Below are positions 15,463 through 24,127 of a DNA stretch of 64,000 nt, one piece after another. Within the stretch, counting starts at the first letter, position 1. Every line of letters begins with the position of its first letter. The DNA comes from Pseudobacteriovorax antillogorgiicola (GTDB lineage Bacteria > Bdellovibrionota_B > Oligoflexia > Oligoflexales > Oligoflexaceae), in NCBI RefSeq assembly GCF_900177345.1, contig NZ_FWZT01000003.1, positions 354,871 through 418,870 of the forward strand, given 5' to 3'. The translations under genes and the position numbers were made by a program. The notes under the pieces are model-generated. The model searched no databases. It saw nothing but the letters and a program-made list of their open reading frames with translations, and was not told the DNA's origin.

Positions 15463-17958
15463 TTGCGCCTATTATTTATTGTAACCATTTCTTTGTTCGC
15501 ATGGGCGGAATCCTCTATCGCTCAGCAGCCATCAACCATGATTGATGGCTTCAAGGTCTTTCACCAACCAGGAACGACTATTTCAAATGACGACATTTCC
15601 CATCTTCAGTTTCTAAGGGATACCAGTGCTGCAGAAGCCAATGAAATATACCTAAAAAATGAAGTTCTGCCCTATGACTTCGATGGAGCAAAGCTACGTG
15701 CCAACCGTCTATCTAATAGTGAACGTACTGCTATCAAGACCTATACCAAAGATAGTCGAGATATCAATACTCTCCTTCGTACCAACGAGATTCCAGATGG
15801 ATCCCTAGCCAGTAGAAAGGCTCTTAAGAAGTCCATTGGCTCAATAAAAAAGGGAGCTAAAAAACTACCTCTTAGGGAAGGCCGGGTCTTCAGAGCAGTG
15901 AAAGATAACGGTATGATTCAAGGCTTGAGACGTGGCCTAGGTATTCAAGAGGGAGAAGGTCTCTCCATTGGAATTGGCTCCATAATTGGCGATAATGCCT
16001 TTCAATCATCGACTAGCAGCCTTAGCTTTCACAGATCAGCTCAGTTTTTCAACCAACCCGATGATATTATCTCCTATGAATTGGTTAGTAAGAGTGGGCG
16101 GGAACTACCCTTCGCTCCCAATATTCTTACTGAAACCTTCCAACCTCAGTTTGAAGTCTTGTTTCCAAACGGAAGCCAATTCCAAATTGAATCTGTAGTA
16201 TTCACGCAAGATGGGAGACGAACAATTGCCCATATTAAAGCAACGGAACTGGAAACCATTGACCGAGAAACTCAGTTCTTCAATATGCATGAGGGTAAGG
16301 TTGCTACAAAAAATTTTGATTTTGATCCCATTGCTTCGAGCACAGGATGCTTTGGCCGTCGAGTCCGTAGATCCCTATCATCGATATGCAACACAGAAGA
16401 ATCTGACCCCTGGAATTCTAGAGTTGAATCGGAGCTAACAGAAACAGAAGCTGAGATATCAATCATCACACGACAGATTGAAGAGTTTGGTAGCGAGGCT
16501 GAAATAGAGAGTTCGATTCTCTTACGCAGCAAGTCTCTTTGGAAGAAATCTCTCGGCAAAGCTAGCAAGATAGCGCGACGGGCTGCGACGCGGGTTGGAG
16601 AGCAGATCACAGAAGGAATACCAGGGCTTGAAGAGCTAGCTGTGGCTCTATGGGTCATGGATATGATCGATACTTTTGGTAGTGAGGAGTCTAACGGTCT
16701 AGATAAGGCTGCCTCTGTTCTAGGCATCGTGCCCGTCGTTGGTGAGCTTATGTTTGGAATCGATCAAGCTTATCACCAGCAACAGGCCTATAATCGATTG
16801 AGTGAATTCGAGCATGGCAAACATTATATTTACGATCTTAACGACGCCACGATCAAGGCTTTAGATCTTGAAAAAAGCCAGTATCGAGCCTATCTAAACA
16901 ACTATAAAAAACACCTTAAATCAGTTATCTTTGAAGAGCTCAAACGCAATCTCATCTTAAAATATAGTAACGATTATGAAAAGTATGCTCAACGACTCCA
17001 CAGCACCTTAGATGCCAGTCAAAGACTCATACGCAAGCAAAGGCATTATATCATTGATGATGAGTCTTATGCCGAACTTAGCGATCAGTACTATAGAGTG
17101 CTTTTAAAGGTACAATCGCAGCTCACAGCCCGCAAATTAAAGCTTCTGAAAGATGCGGAGGAAGAATTCCTACGGCTCAGCAAAAATTTTATCCAAAGCC
17201 ATGGCAATATGATTGCAGGCAAACTCTACGAACATGTTGAAAATATTGCCATCACTGAGTGGCAAACGCAGGAACTACGTCGCATCCAAGATGCGCCTGG
17301 CTGCTTTAAGCAATCAGTGGAACGCCGTACGATCAATTACTCCTGCTACTCTTGCAACTTCTGGTGTACGATTGCCATGGGTTTTGTTGCTGCTGACCTT
17401 GGCGAGACGAAATACCATACAGTCCACTTCGATCCGAGCAAGGATGAAATTCTAAATAGTATTGCTCCGAGCTTAAGCCCAGCAGAGCTGACCCATGACT
17501 CTAAATTTGAGCCACTAACACATCCGGATCAGTGGCAAGTTATGAACCTAAAGACTACGTTGGCCGAAAGCATCAAGGAATTGATCAAGAATAACCATCA
17601 AACCTCAGCTGACCTTTCTTTTACAAATCCTCTCGCAGTACCGCTAACAAAGGAAAATCCAGAGCTAGCTAAGTTTGTCATCGAGCAAAGCGAGATAGAT
17701 TCTTCTCTTCCGCAGCTTACTGAAAAGGCTAGCCATTATCTGAAGAGACAAGCTGAGCAACTACAAGAAGGCCATAGCGAAAAATTTGGAATATTTAACC
17801 CCTGGCTTCAGTATTGGCATAAAGAGGGTAGAATTTCCTACAGCCTTAACTCTGAAATTGTTCCTGGGATATTTGTCGTGCCCTATGATTGTTCAGAGCG
17901 AAAACTCTTCTGTATGGACCTTATCGGGGCTCATACATTCGAAGATCTCACGCAGTAG
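15463..17958 (+). CDS. Putative AB-type ADP-ribosylating toxin with diphtheria-toxin-like activation loop and translocation region
   Basis: An 831-residue exported protein. The start is a TTG preceded by AGGGGAG (7 nt); the signal peptide is MRLLFIVTISLFAWAESSIA, cleaved before Q21. An in-frame TTG at 15349 lacks such support. Residues about 80-265 form an ADP-ribosyltransferase domain: LSNSERTAIKTYTKDSRDIN, then the NAD-binding Arg in GRVFRAV (R144), the S-T-S motif in QSSTSSLSF (about 183-186) and the catalytic motif PQFEVLFPNGSQFQI (Q229-x-E231), as in C3-type exoenzymes. Residues 296-309 form a Cys-bounded loop, CFGRRVRRSLSSIC, very like the furin loop of diphtheria toxin. Residues about 390-440 (MIDTF, LDKAASVLGIVPVVGELMFG, IDQA) resemble the pore-forming helices of that toxin. 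The rest is helical, then Cys-rich (C614, C628, C631, C635, C810, C817), and may bind a receptor. Motifs are seen; toxin function is inferred. No immunity gene is adjacent. Confidence 0.75.
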   Translation: MRLLFIVTISLFAWAESSIAQQPSTMIDGFKVFHQPGTTISNDDISHLQFLRDTSAAEANEIYLKNEVLPYDFDGAKLRANRLSNSERTAIKTYTKDSRDINTLLRTNEIPDGSLASRKALKKSIGSIKKGAKKLPLREGRVFRAVKDNGMIQGLRRGLGIQEGEGLSIGIGSIIGDNAFQSSTSSLSFHRSAQFFNQPDDIISYELVSKSGRELPFAPNILTETFQPQFEVLFPNGSQFQIESVVFTQDGRRTIAHIKATELETIDRETQFFNMHEGKVATKNFDFDPIASSTGCFGRRVRRSLSSICNTEESDPWNSRVESELTETEAEISIITRQIEEFGSEAEIESSILLRSKSLWKKSLGKASKIARRAATRVGEQITEGIPGLEELAVALWVMDMIDTFGSEESNGLDKAASVLGIVPVVGELMFGIDQAYHQQQAYNRLSEFEHGKHYIYDLNDATIKALDLEKSQYRAYLNNYKKHLKSVIFEELKRNLILKYSNDYEKYAQRLHSTLDASQRLIRKQRHYIIDDESYAELSDQYYRVLLKVQSQLTARKLKLLKDAEEEFLRLSKNFIQSHGNMIAGKLYEHVENIAITEWQTQELRRIQDAPGCFKQSVERRTINYSCYSCNFWCTIAMGFVAADLGETKYHTVHFDPSKDEILNSIAPSLSPAELTHDSKFEPLTHPDQWQVMNLKTTLAESIKELIKNNHQTSADLSFTNPLAVPLTKENPELAKFVIEQSEIDSSLPQLTEKASHYLKRQAEQLQEGHSEKFGIFNPWLQYWHKEGRISYSLNSEIVPGIFVVPYDCSERKLFCMDLIGAHTFEDLTQ

Positions 17959-18001
17959 TTTTACTCTGAAAAGCGGTTGGGGCCATAGCGCCCGATCATA
18001 C

Positions 18002-18652
18002 TTAGTGGCCTGCCCTTGACGATCGTTTGGGGCTCAATTTATGAATGCCAGCTTTCGATACGGCCACCACAGCGTCAGTTGGAAAAAGCCCAGGGCTACG
18101 AAGACTCGCTTGGTGGCTTATCGTTTCGACTAAATCCACCCGAGCCAGGGAGCGATCTGGCGAACTTTGGTATTGCGCCCAAAGTGATACTTGTAGAAAA
18201 AGTAAGCTCGAAAAGAACACGATCTTAAATCGCCTAGTAAACTTTAAATCGATGGGTGCATGTAAAATACAGAAACAGCAAGTCCAGAAGACTATGGCGA
18301 AACACCCACCCACTACAATGGGAGCCATATTCTGGCTCGCAAAGGCCTCGATATCTTGACTACTGCTGCTTAGGAAGCGATAGACCGATGTAGGCTGTAA
18401 CGCGTCACCAATGAAGTAGAGGTGAAGGTGCGCAAAAGGCAACAAAAGCCCTAGAGGTAGTAAGACCCAAATATAGCTACGAAGCGGCAGCAGGAGAAGA
18501 GGGGCAAACAACACCATCATAGATAGCAGAGTGAATTGGATTTTTTGGAGCAGACCCCCAGGGAAACTTTCTAAGAAAATGTAATAGAAATTTGGGCTTA
18601 GAAGAGCCAAAAAAGCGATGATGATCAGATTTCTTTTGAGCGTTCGAGTCAT
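18002..18652 (-). CDS. Multi-pass membrane protein, possible remnant of a phosphoethanolamine-transferase-like enzyme
   Basis: A 216-residue protein with about five hydrophobic segments in the first 170 residues and a short polar tail. The segment GDALQPTSVYRFLSSSSQDI and the helix pattern remind me of the membrane half of lipid A phosphoethanolamine transferases, but the catalytic alkaline-phosphatase-like half is absent and the frame stops 44 bp from the convergent toxin-like gene. Either it is a complete small membrane protein or a gene truncated when its neighbour arrived. The family call is weak. Confidence 0.45.
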   Translation of the reverse strand: MTRTLKRNLIIIAFLALLSPNFYYIFLESFPGGLLQKIQFTLLSMMVLFAPLLLLPLRSYIWVLLPLGLLLPFAHLHLYFIGDALQPTSVYRFLSSSSQDIEAFASQNMAPIVVGGCFAIVFWTCCFCILHAPIDLKFTRRFKIVFFSSLLFLQVSLWAQYQSSPDRSLARVDLVETISHQASLRSPGLFPTDAVVAVSKAGIHKLSPKRSSRAGH

Positions 18653-18793
18653 AACTCATTCCCTGGTGTCGAGCAAGTTCCTCGCGCAAAGTACATATTT
18701 GACAATTATGATCTTATGATTGCGCTTTATATAAATGCAATTACAGCACCAAAAGCTCAATGGCATAAATACAAGGAATGTCTCGAAGGGTGG

Positions 18794-18809
18794 GCCTCAA
18801 AAATGAGGC
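18794..18809 (-). terminator. Possible terminator of the DUF1554 lipoprotein gene
   Basis: gcctc and gaggc flank a six-base loop inside a longer imperfect stem (ggaat...attcc-like flanks). The T content after the stem is poor, so this is weak. The gap 18653-18864 otherwise shows nothing. Confidence 0.3.
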
Positions 18810-18864
18810 GTTCCTTAACGGCTTCTCGACACTGTCTAAGGCGCAGACACAGAGAGGATATATT

Positions 18865-19872
18865 TTACTGACTCAAACAATATAGGCGCAGCCTAGATTC
18901 ACAGGTGCGACTTCCGCCATCGTCAACCCACTTACGAGCGTCGCTTGCCATTCCGAAGTTACCCTTCTCGTTCGCAGTGTTGTCTGTCCAATCTGCACAA
19001 GTTTCTGTTCCCTTCACTAAACCACTATTGCTGGTTCCAGTCCAAACTTCGAATAAGGTCACGTCCTCTTCTTCTTCACTTGAAGAAGGCATCTTATCAG
19101 CCACCACTGCCGCCAAATGGCGATTGGTCCAAAATTGATTGGGATTTGAAATCAAGTTTCCTTCAAGATTATAAACAGGGTATAGAATCCGAATGCGCTC
19201 TGCAGCAGCCACCGTGCTTGTCGATAGAATTACTTTAAAACTGGTAGGTAAACCATTCGCTAGTGCATGCTGATTGCACAAGGCGTCAGCGCTAGCTAGG
19301 CTGTTGAATCCATTTTGGACTTGACCTGCCTGGTAGGCAATGCTGGTAACAAACATAAGATGACGGTCATCATAGGGTGACTCCATAGTCACCTCACTCA
19401 CTTGTTTCTCTGGGTGCTGAATCTGAACTTCCGTTTCCACGTTAAGAATATCAGCGATCTGACCAACATACTGAACGGTATATAGGGACACGTCTGCTAG
19501 TGGGGCGGCAATGTACCAATGCCAAAAGCTTTCGCTACCTTCAATGGCAACGGCACTGTATGCTTGAGTACCATTGCTGACAACGAGATCACCATCTTTG
19601 ATATCAGTGCTGTTCAACTTTTCTCCAGTGACATCTTCGAGACGACAGCCAAAGGCCTCCATTTCAAAACTGTCGTCAGCCGCACACACGAGAAACGCCC
19701 CACCTACTGAAACCGGTTCCGAGGCTAAGGTTGTGTCACTATTATCTTTAGAAGGGGTGCTTTCCCCCTGCTTAGGCTCATGGGAATCAATCACATTGTT
19801 CCAGCCAGAGGTTTCGCTACAAGCGGCCAAAGTCCAGACCATCACCGCTAGGGCTAGTTTGCTCAAAAACAT
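18865..19872 (-). CDS. Lipoprotein with C-terminal DUF1554-like (endostatin/C-lectin-like) domain
   Basis: A 335-residue protein with lipoprotein signal ALAVMVWTLAAC. The C-terminal 165 residues carry a DUF1554-type pattern: LMFVTSIAYQAG, ADALCNQHALANGLPTSFKV, FEVWTGTSNSGLVKG, then CADWTDN...GNFGMASDARKW and CESRLRLYCLSQ, with conserved Trp, Gly and Cys positions. This fold is known from spirochaete and proteobacterial lipoproteins and may bind surface ligands. The N-terminal half (about 45-165) has an Ig-like look. Role unknown. Confidence 0.7.
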   Translation of the reverse strand: MFLSKLALAVMVWTLAACSETSGWNNVIDSHEPKQGESTPSKDNSDTTLASEPVSVGGAFLVCAADDSFEMEAFGCRLEDVTGEKLNSTDIKDGDLVVSNGTQAYSAVAIEGSESFWHWYIAAPLADVSLYTVQYVGQIADILNVETEVQIQHPEKQVSEVTMESPYDDRHLMFVTSIAYQAGQVQNGFNSLASADALCNQHALANGLPTSFKVILSTSTVAAAERIRILYPVYNLEGNLISNPNQFWTNRHLAAVVADKMPSSSEEEEDVTLFEVWTGTSNSGLVKGTETCADWTDNTANEKGNFGMASDARKWVDDGGSRTCESRLRLYCLSQ

Positions 19873-20042
19873 CGTTGAATCCTTATTTGCATGTACTCAG
19901 ATACCGTATCGTCAGCTACCTTCAATGAGCTGAGCGATACCATAAATCAAACTAAATACAGGTATTTAGGAGCCAGAATTCTTCTTCTATTTCAATTTCT
20001 ACTTGAGAAATCCTAAATCAATTTGCTAGCTTCATTGTGGTT

Positions 20043-20073
20043 CAGGGATGGAACCTAGTGGTTGGAATCCCTG
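20043..20073. other. Stable hairpin in the leader region of the di-haem oxidoreductase gene
   Basis: cagggat pairs with atccctg around aacc...ggtt, giving a 31-nt hairpin followed by gtttt. No gene ends here on the plus strand, so it may be the 3' end of a small RNA or a leader element. The wider gap 19873-20252 shows no other signal. Confidence 0.35.
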
Positions 20074-20252
20074 GTTTTGACTGTAGGCACCTGGCGTCGG
20101 TATTTTACGTTTCTCACACCAAAATGCGACCCTATCGAGCCATCTAGCAAGCTACCTTGTCGATCCAGCAAATTCTTTGCCCTAGTAAGATCTTAATTGG
20201 TTATAGTTGCGAATACACTTGCGATGAATTAGAGACTGAATGGAGTTACACG

Positions 20253-22298
20253 ATGAGAAAGCCTATCGCGTCGATTTTTCCGAAACTTGCTTGGAGCATG
20301 CTAGCGACGTTGGCATTAGCTTGCCAGCAGAACCAGCAAGAACAACCTGAGACACCAGCAAATCCTCCCGATCCAGGAGCAATCGAAACCACCCCAGGAG
20401 GGCAAGGGGAAAGCAAGGCTCTAGTCTACAGCCCTCTCTACCCTAACCTACCACCTACTAACCAATTCGCTAACCGTATTGACAATGATATTGCTTATAC
20501 CTACATCGGCGAGCGAGTCCGGGAAAGGCATGCCCGCGAGGACTTTTTCAATCGCTATCGAACCTTTCCCCGATTCTACTTTGAAAATCGCACCTTCACC
20601 CTGGAAGTTGTTGATAAGAGTCGTACGTCAGAGCCTGAAGTCATTTTCAACCTTAGTATGGACCATCCCTCCGAAGGCGACCTTCCTTTGACCGGCCGCT
20701 TTTTCTTTTCGGGGCTTAATACAGTCGCAGACTATTTCATTGGGATAAACTTTGAAACCGTAAGTGATGAATACCAAGATGGGCGTCATCACTATCGCTA
20801 CGTTCTGCGCTCCAAGGGGGAAAAAACAAATATCGAGCCCGGTCGCTTGATGGAGATGGAAATCAGTTTCTTCTTGACCCGAAATAAAGGGGTCGGAAGC
20901 GATCGAGGCGACGCCAATTACTATTCTCGTACCTGGCTCATGAAGCTCGGAACTCCAGGCATGATTCCCTGGGAAACCCAGGGTGGCTTTATGGTTCCCA
21001 ATGCCATGGCCCAAGCATCCTCACCATTACCAGCAGACGCTTTAACGGGAGGACTGACCACGCTTTCCGAAGACACCTCTGCCGAACCAGAGCGGGCGCT
21101 GCAACAGATGGCTATGAACCTTAGCCCACCCCATGGGCAGACGTTTGTCGAAGGTCGCAGGATTCACCACACTGATTTTGGCAGCGGTCAGCATTCTGAG
21201 GCTGGCAATGGCGTCTTTGAAGCCATGAAAGGCAAGCTTGGGCCTGACTATAACCAGGCCTCCTGTATCTCTTGCCACAATGCAAATGGTCGCGGTCGCG
21301 GTCCTCTGCCTGGCAAGCCTCTCCATACCTTTGTCATCCCCTTGGCAGCCTCACAAACGCGGCTGCAAGATCCACATCCTCGCTATGGGAGTCACCTTAA
21401 TACACAGAGGGTCGACGGCCCTTCAGAAGGTAGCCTGATAGTCAACGGCGAGATCGAAACAACAATCCGCTACCCTGATGGTAGCGAAGTCGTGCTCAGT
21501 AAACCTGAATTTGAGATCGTTGCTGAAGAATCGGTGTCCACCTTTGACACTCTCATGCCACCGGCACTCATTGGCCTTGGCCTACTCGAAGCTATTGATG
21601 AGGCTACGCTCGCATCGCTGGCCGACCCAGACGATAAGGATGGCGATGGAATATCCGGCCGCTTAAGCCTCGTGCAGGACTTAGACACTGGCAAGCAAGT
21701 CGTAGGGCGATTTGGTTGGAAAGCGAACCGAGGATCGCTTCGCGATCAAATCGCAGCAGCCTTCGCAGATGACATGGGTGTTAGTTCGAGTCTCAAACAA
21801 CTTGAGGGGCAAGGTATTGAGGTCGATGATGAAACCATAGAAAAGCTGAAAACCTACCTTGCAACCCTGGGAACTCCTCCCCGCAGGCAGTTTCGCCAAA
21901 AAGACGTTATGGCTGGTGAAACGCTTTTCGAATCGATCCAATGCACCTCGTGTCATGTTGGTGAGATTGAAACGGGAGATCGCCATCCGTTTGCTGAGCT
22001 TCGCCAGCAGACGATCAAACCTTATACCGACCTTCTTCTTCACGATATGGGGGAAGATTTAAAGAGCCAGATTCCAGGGCCGGTTGCAAGTGTTAAGGAA
22101 TGGCGGACCGCCCCTTTGTGGGGGATTGGATTGGCTGCTGACCTCGGCCAAGAGTCCTTTCTTCATGATGGGCGCGCTAAAAGCCTTGAACAGGCTATCC
22201 TATGGCATGGCGGTGAAGCGAAGGGCTCTCGGGATCAGTTTATGAGTCTGAGTGCGCGAGAGCGGGCTCAAGTGATTGCCTTCTTAAAATCTCTCTAG
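20253..22298 (+). CDS. Di-haem oxidoreductase (DUF1111) lipoprotein
   Basis: A 681-residue lipoprotein. The start at 20253 gives signal MLATLALAC and has GGAG 7 nt upstream. Two c-type haem sites are seen, CISCHNANGRGRGP and CTSCHVGEIETGD. The C-terminal motifs LLLHDMGEDL and LWGIGLAADLGQESFLHDGR, then SLEQAILWHGGEA, are typical of DUF1111 'thiol oxidoreductase' proteins, distant relatives of MauG and di-haem peroxidases. An extra N-terminal region of about 230 residues has no clear match. It should sit at the periplasmic face of the outer membrane or at the surface and take part in electron transfer. A shared terminator separates it from guaD. Confidence 0.82.
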   Translation: MRKPIASIFPKLAWSMLATLALACQQNQQEQPETPANPPDPGAIETTPGGQGESKALVYSPLYPNLPPTNQFANRIDNDIAYTYIGERVRERHAREDFFNRYRTFPRFYFENRTFTLEVVDKSRTSEPEVIFNLSMDHPSEGDLPLTGRFFFSGLNTVADYFIGINFETVSDEYQDGRHHYRYVLRSKGEKTNIEPGRLMEMEISFFLTRNKGVGSDRGDANYYSRTWLMKLGTPGMIPWETQGGFMVPNAMAQASSPLPADALTGGLTTLSEDTSAEPERALQQMAMNLSPPHGQTFVEGRRIHHTDFGSGQHSEAGNGVFEAMKGKLGPDYNQASCISCHNANGRGRGPLPGKPLHTFVIPLAASQTRLQDPHPRYGSHLNTQRVDGPSEGSLIVNGEIETTIRYPDGSEVVLSKPEFEIVAEESVSTFDTLMPPALIGLGLLEAIDEATLASLADPDDKDGDGISGRLSLVQDLDTGKQVVGRFGWKANRGSLRDQIAAAFADDMGVSSSLKQLEGQGIEVDDETIEKLKTYLATLGTPPRRQFRQKDVMAGETLFESIQCTSCHVGEIETGDRHPFAELRQQTIKPYTDLLLHDMGEDLKSQIPGPVASVKEWRTAPLWGIGLAADLGQESFLHDGRAKSLEQAILWHGGEAKGSRDQFMSLSARERAQVIAFLKSL

Positions 22299-22314
22299 GA
22301 TTGAATCTGGATAC

Positions 22315-22348
22315 AAAAAAGCCATAGCGATTTCGCTATGGCTTTTTT
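22315..22348. terminator. Bidirectional rho-independent terminator
   Basis: A perfect 16-bp stem, aaaaaagccatagcga with its complement tcgctatggctttttt, around a 2-base loop. The A-tract and T-tract make it work in both directions for two convergent genes. Confidence 0.92.
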
Positions 22349-22364
22349 AGCTGCTGGGTATAGT

Positions 22365-23723
22365 CTACTTTTGAAAGACCTTACGACCATCGACATAGGT
22401 TGCTTCGATGTTGCGATCATCGCCAAGCATCATCAGAGCAAACAAGCGATCTTCAAGAGTCGTTGAACGGCTCATGCGTAGCTTCTGTAGCTTCGTTGCA
22501 TCCCAATTAAGAACCACGAAATCAGCTTCCTTGTCTTCTTTGAAGTTGCCGATGAGGTGATCGATACTAAGAGATTCAGCACCGCCAAGAGTTGCTAGGT
22601 AGAGGCCTTTAAATGCTGATAGCTTTTTGCCTTGTAGCTGCATGATTTTGTAGGCTTCATTTAGAGTTTGAAGCTGATTGAAGCTAGTTCCAGCACCTAC
22701 GTCAGTCCCTAGACCAACACGAACGCCGTTCTTTTCAGCTACATGAAGCTTGAAGAGGCCGCTACCCAAGAAAAGGTTGGAAGTTGGGCAGAAAGAGATG
22801 ACTGAGTCTGTTTCCGCAAACGTAGCCCACTCATCATCTGTTAAATGGATACTATGTGCGAAAACCGACTTATCGCCTGTAAGTCCATAATGATCATACA
22901 CATCAAGGTAGCCCGCACGCTCAGGGAATAGTGATTTAACCCATTCAATCTCATTGAGGTTCTCAGACAGGTGAGTGTGGACATAGACATCAGGAAATTC
23001 AGCCTTAAGTTTACCTGCTAGCGTCAGTTGCTCGGGAGTCGAGGTTGGAGCGAAGCGAGGGGTAATCGCGTAGAGGTTGCGACCTTTGCCATGCCACTTT
23101 TGGATGAGTGCTTTACTGTCGTCGTAGCTAGATTTTGCTGTATCAAGAAGGTAGTTGGGCGCGTTGCGGTTCATCATGACCTTACCAGCAACGAGTCTCA
23201 TGTTAATGGTTTCCGCAGCTTCAAACAACGCGTCGACAGACTGTGGGTGAACTGTTCCAAAAACAAGAGCTGTAGTTGTACCATTGCTAACAAGCTGCTC
23301 TAGGAAGAACTTGGCGATCTTATCAGCGTAAGCCTTATCTTCAAACTGCTTCTCAGTTGGGAATGTGTATGTTTCCAACCACTCAAGAAGTTGCTCGCCG
23401 TAGGCAGCAATCATCTCTGTTTGAGGAAAGTGAATATGAGTATCAACGAAACCAGGAACGATTAGCTTGCCCCTGTAGTCTTTGACGCCACGACGCCCAT
23501 GAACCTTTCTACTGTACGGTTCAACTGAAACGACTTTGCCATTGCGAACTGTTAAAAGTCCATCTTCGAAGTACTCGTAGCTAGATTCGACCTTTTCGAC
23601 CTTAGCTGGATCGTTAACAAAGTGAAGGATCGAGGCCCGGAAACGCTTCGTCTTGGCGAAACTGGGTGCAGAAAGAACGCTGATCATAACCATCATCCAA
23701 ACGTGCTTAAGTGTAAGCTTCAT
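22365..23723 (-). CDS. guaD: Guanine deaminase with an apparent signal peptide
   Basis: A 452-residue amidohydrolase converting guanine to xanthine. Metal and catalytic motifs are present in order: VDTHIHFPQ, HTHLSE, FAHSIHL and GTDVGAG; CPTSNLFLGSGLF is characteristic of guanine deaminases. The chosen start (GGGGAG 10 nt upstream) gives MKLTLKHVWMMVMISVLSAP then SFAKTKRF, which looks like a cleavable Sec signal. The family is normally cytoplasmic, so a periplasmic copy is unusual. A longer start at 23813 would add 30 residues with no Shine-Dalgarno support. Together with urease it could release ammonia from purines. Confidence 0.83.
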   Translation of the reverse strand: MKLTLKHVWMMVMISVLSAPSFAKTKRFRASILHFVNDPAKVEKVESSYEYFEDGLLTVRNGKVVSVEPYSRKVHGRRGVKDYRGKLIVPGFVDTHIHFPQTEMIAAYGEQLLEWLETYTFPTEKQFEDKAYADKIAKFFLEQLVSNGTTTALVFGTVHPQSVDALFEAAETINMRLVAGKVMMNRNAPNYLLDTAKSSYDDSKALIQKWHGKGRNLYAITPRFAPTSTPEQLTLAGKLKAEFPDVYVHTHLSENLNEIEWVKSLFPERAGYLDVYDHYGLTGDKSVFAHSIHLTDDEWATFAETDSVISFCPTSNLFLGSGLFKLHVAEKNGVRVGLGTDVGAGTSFNQLQTLNEAYKIMQLQGKKLSAFKGLYLATLGGAESLSIDHLIGNFKEDKEADFVVLNWDATKLQKLRMSRSTTLEDRLFALMMLGDDRNIEATYVDGRKVFQK

Positions 23724-24127
23724 GTGTGTGAGCTCCCCAAAAAAAGGATATTCAATTGTAAAATGAAGTTTGATTTTGAACAGCTGCAAGGGGTGCAGCC
23801 ATCCTCGAAGCATCTCTCAGCTCGCGAGTAAAAACCAACAAAAGCGTCGTCATTCTAACGAAAGTCTTTGAGCAGTCAAGGCAAAAAAGGGAAAAATATC
23901 GCGCCATGTAAGCCTAAAAAATTAATTAATTCTTTATCTTACAGCTGTATGTTGGAGTGGGGATTACATTTGCTAAACTACGTCAGTTGATTCGGGCCCC
24001 AAAAGGCCCTTGCTATTCTAGCTAATAGAGGAGTTTACGGTTGAAAAAACGAAGCCAATGGTCAACCTGTAACGTTACCAACAGTGATCACATATGCTTG
24101 CCAGGTAATTGTTTTCCGGCGCACTGG
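23724..24127. other. Intergenic region upstream of guaD
   Basis: It holds the guaD promoter region and a gggcc...ggccc hairpin (23994-24009) that could end the PhoD gene transcript's far side or regulate guaD. No ORF with a good start is visible. Confidence 0.35.
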
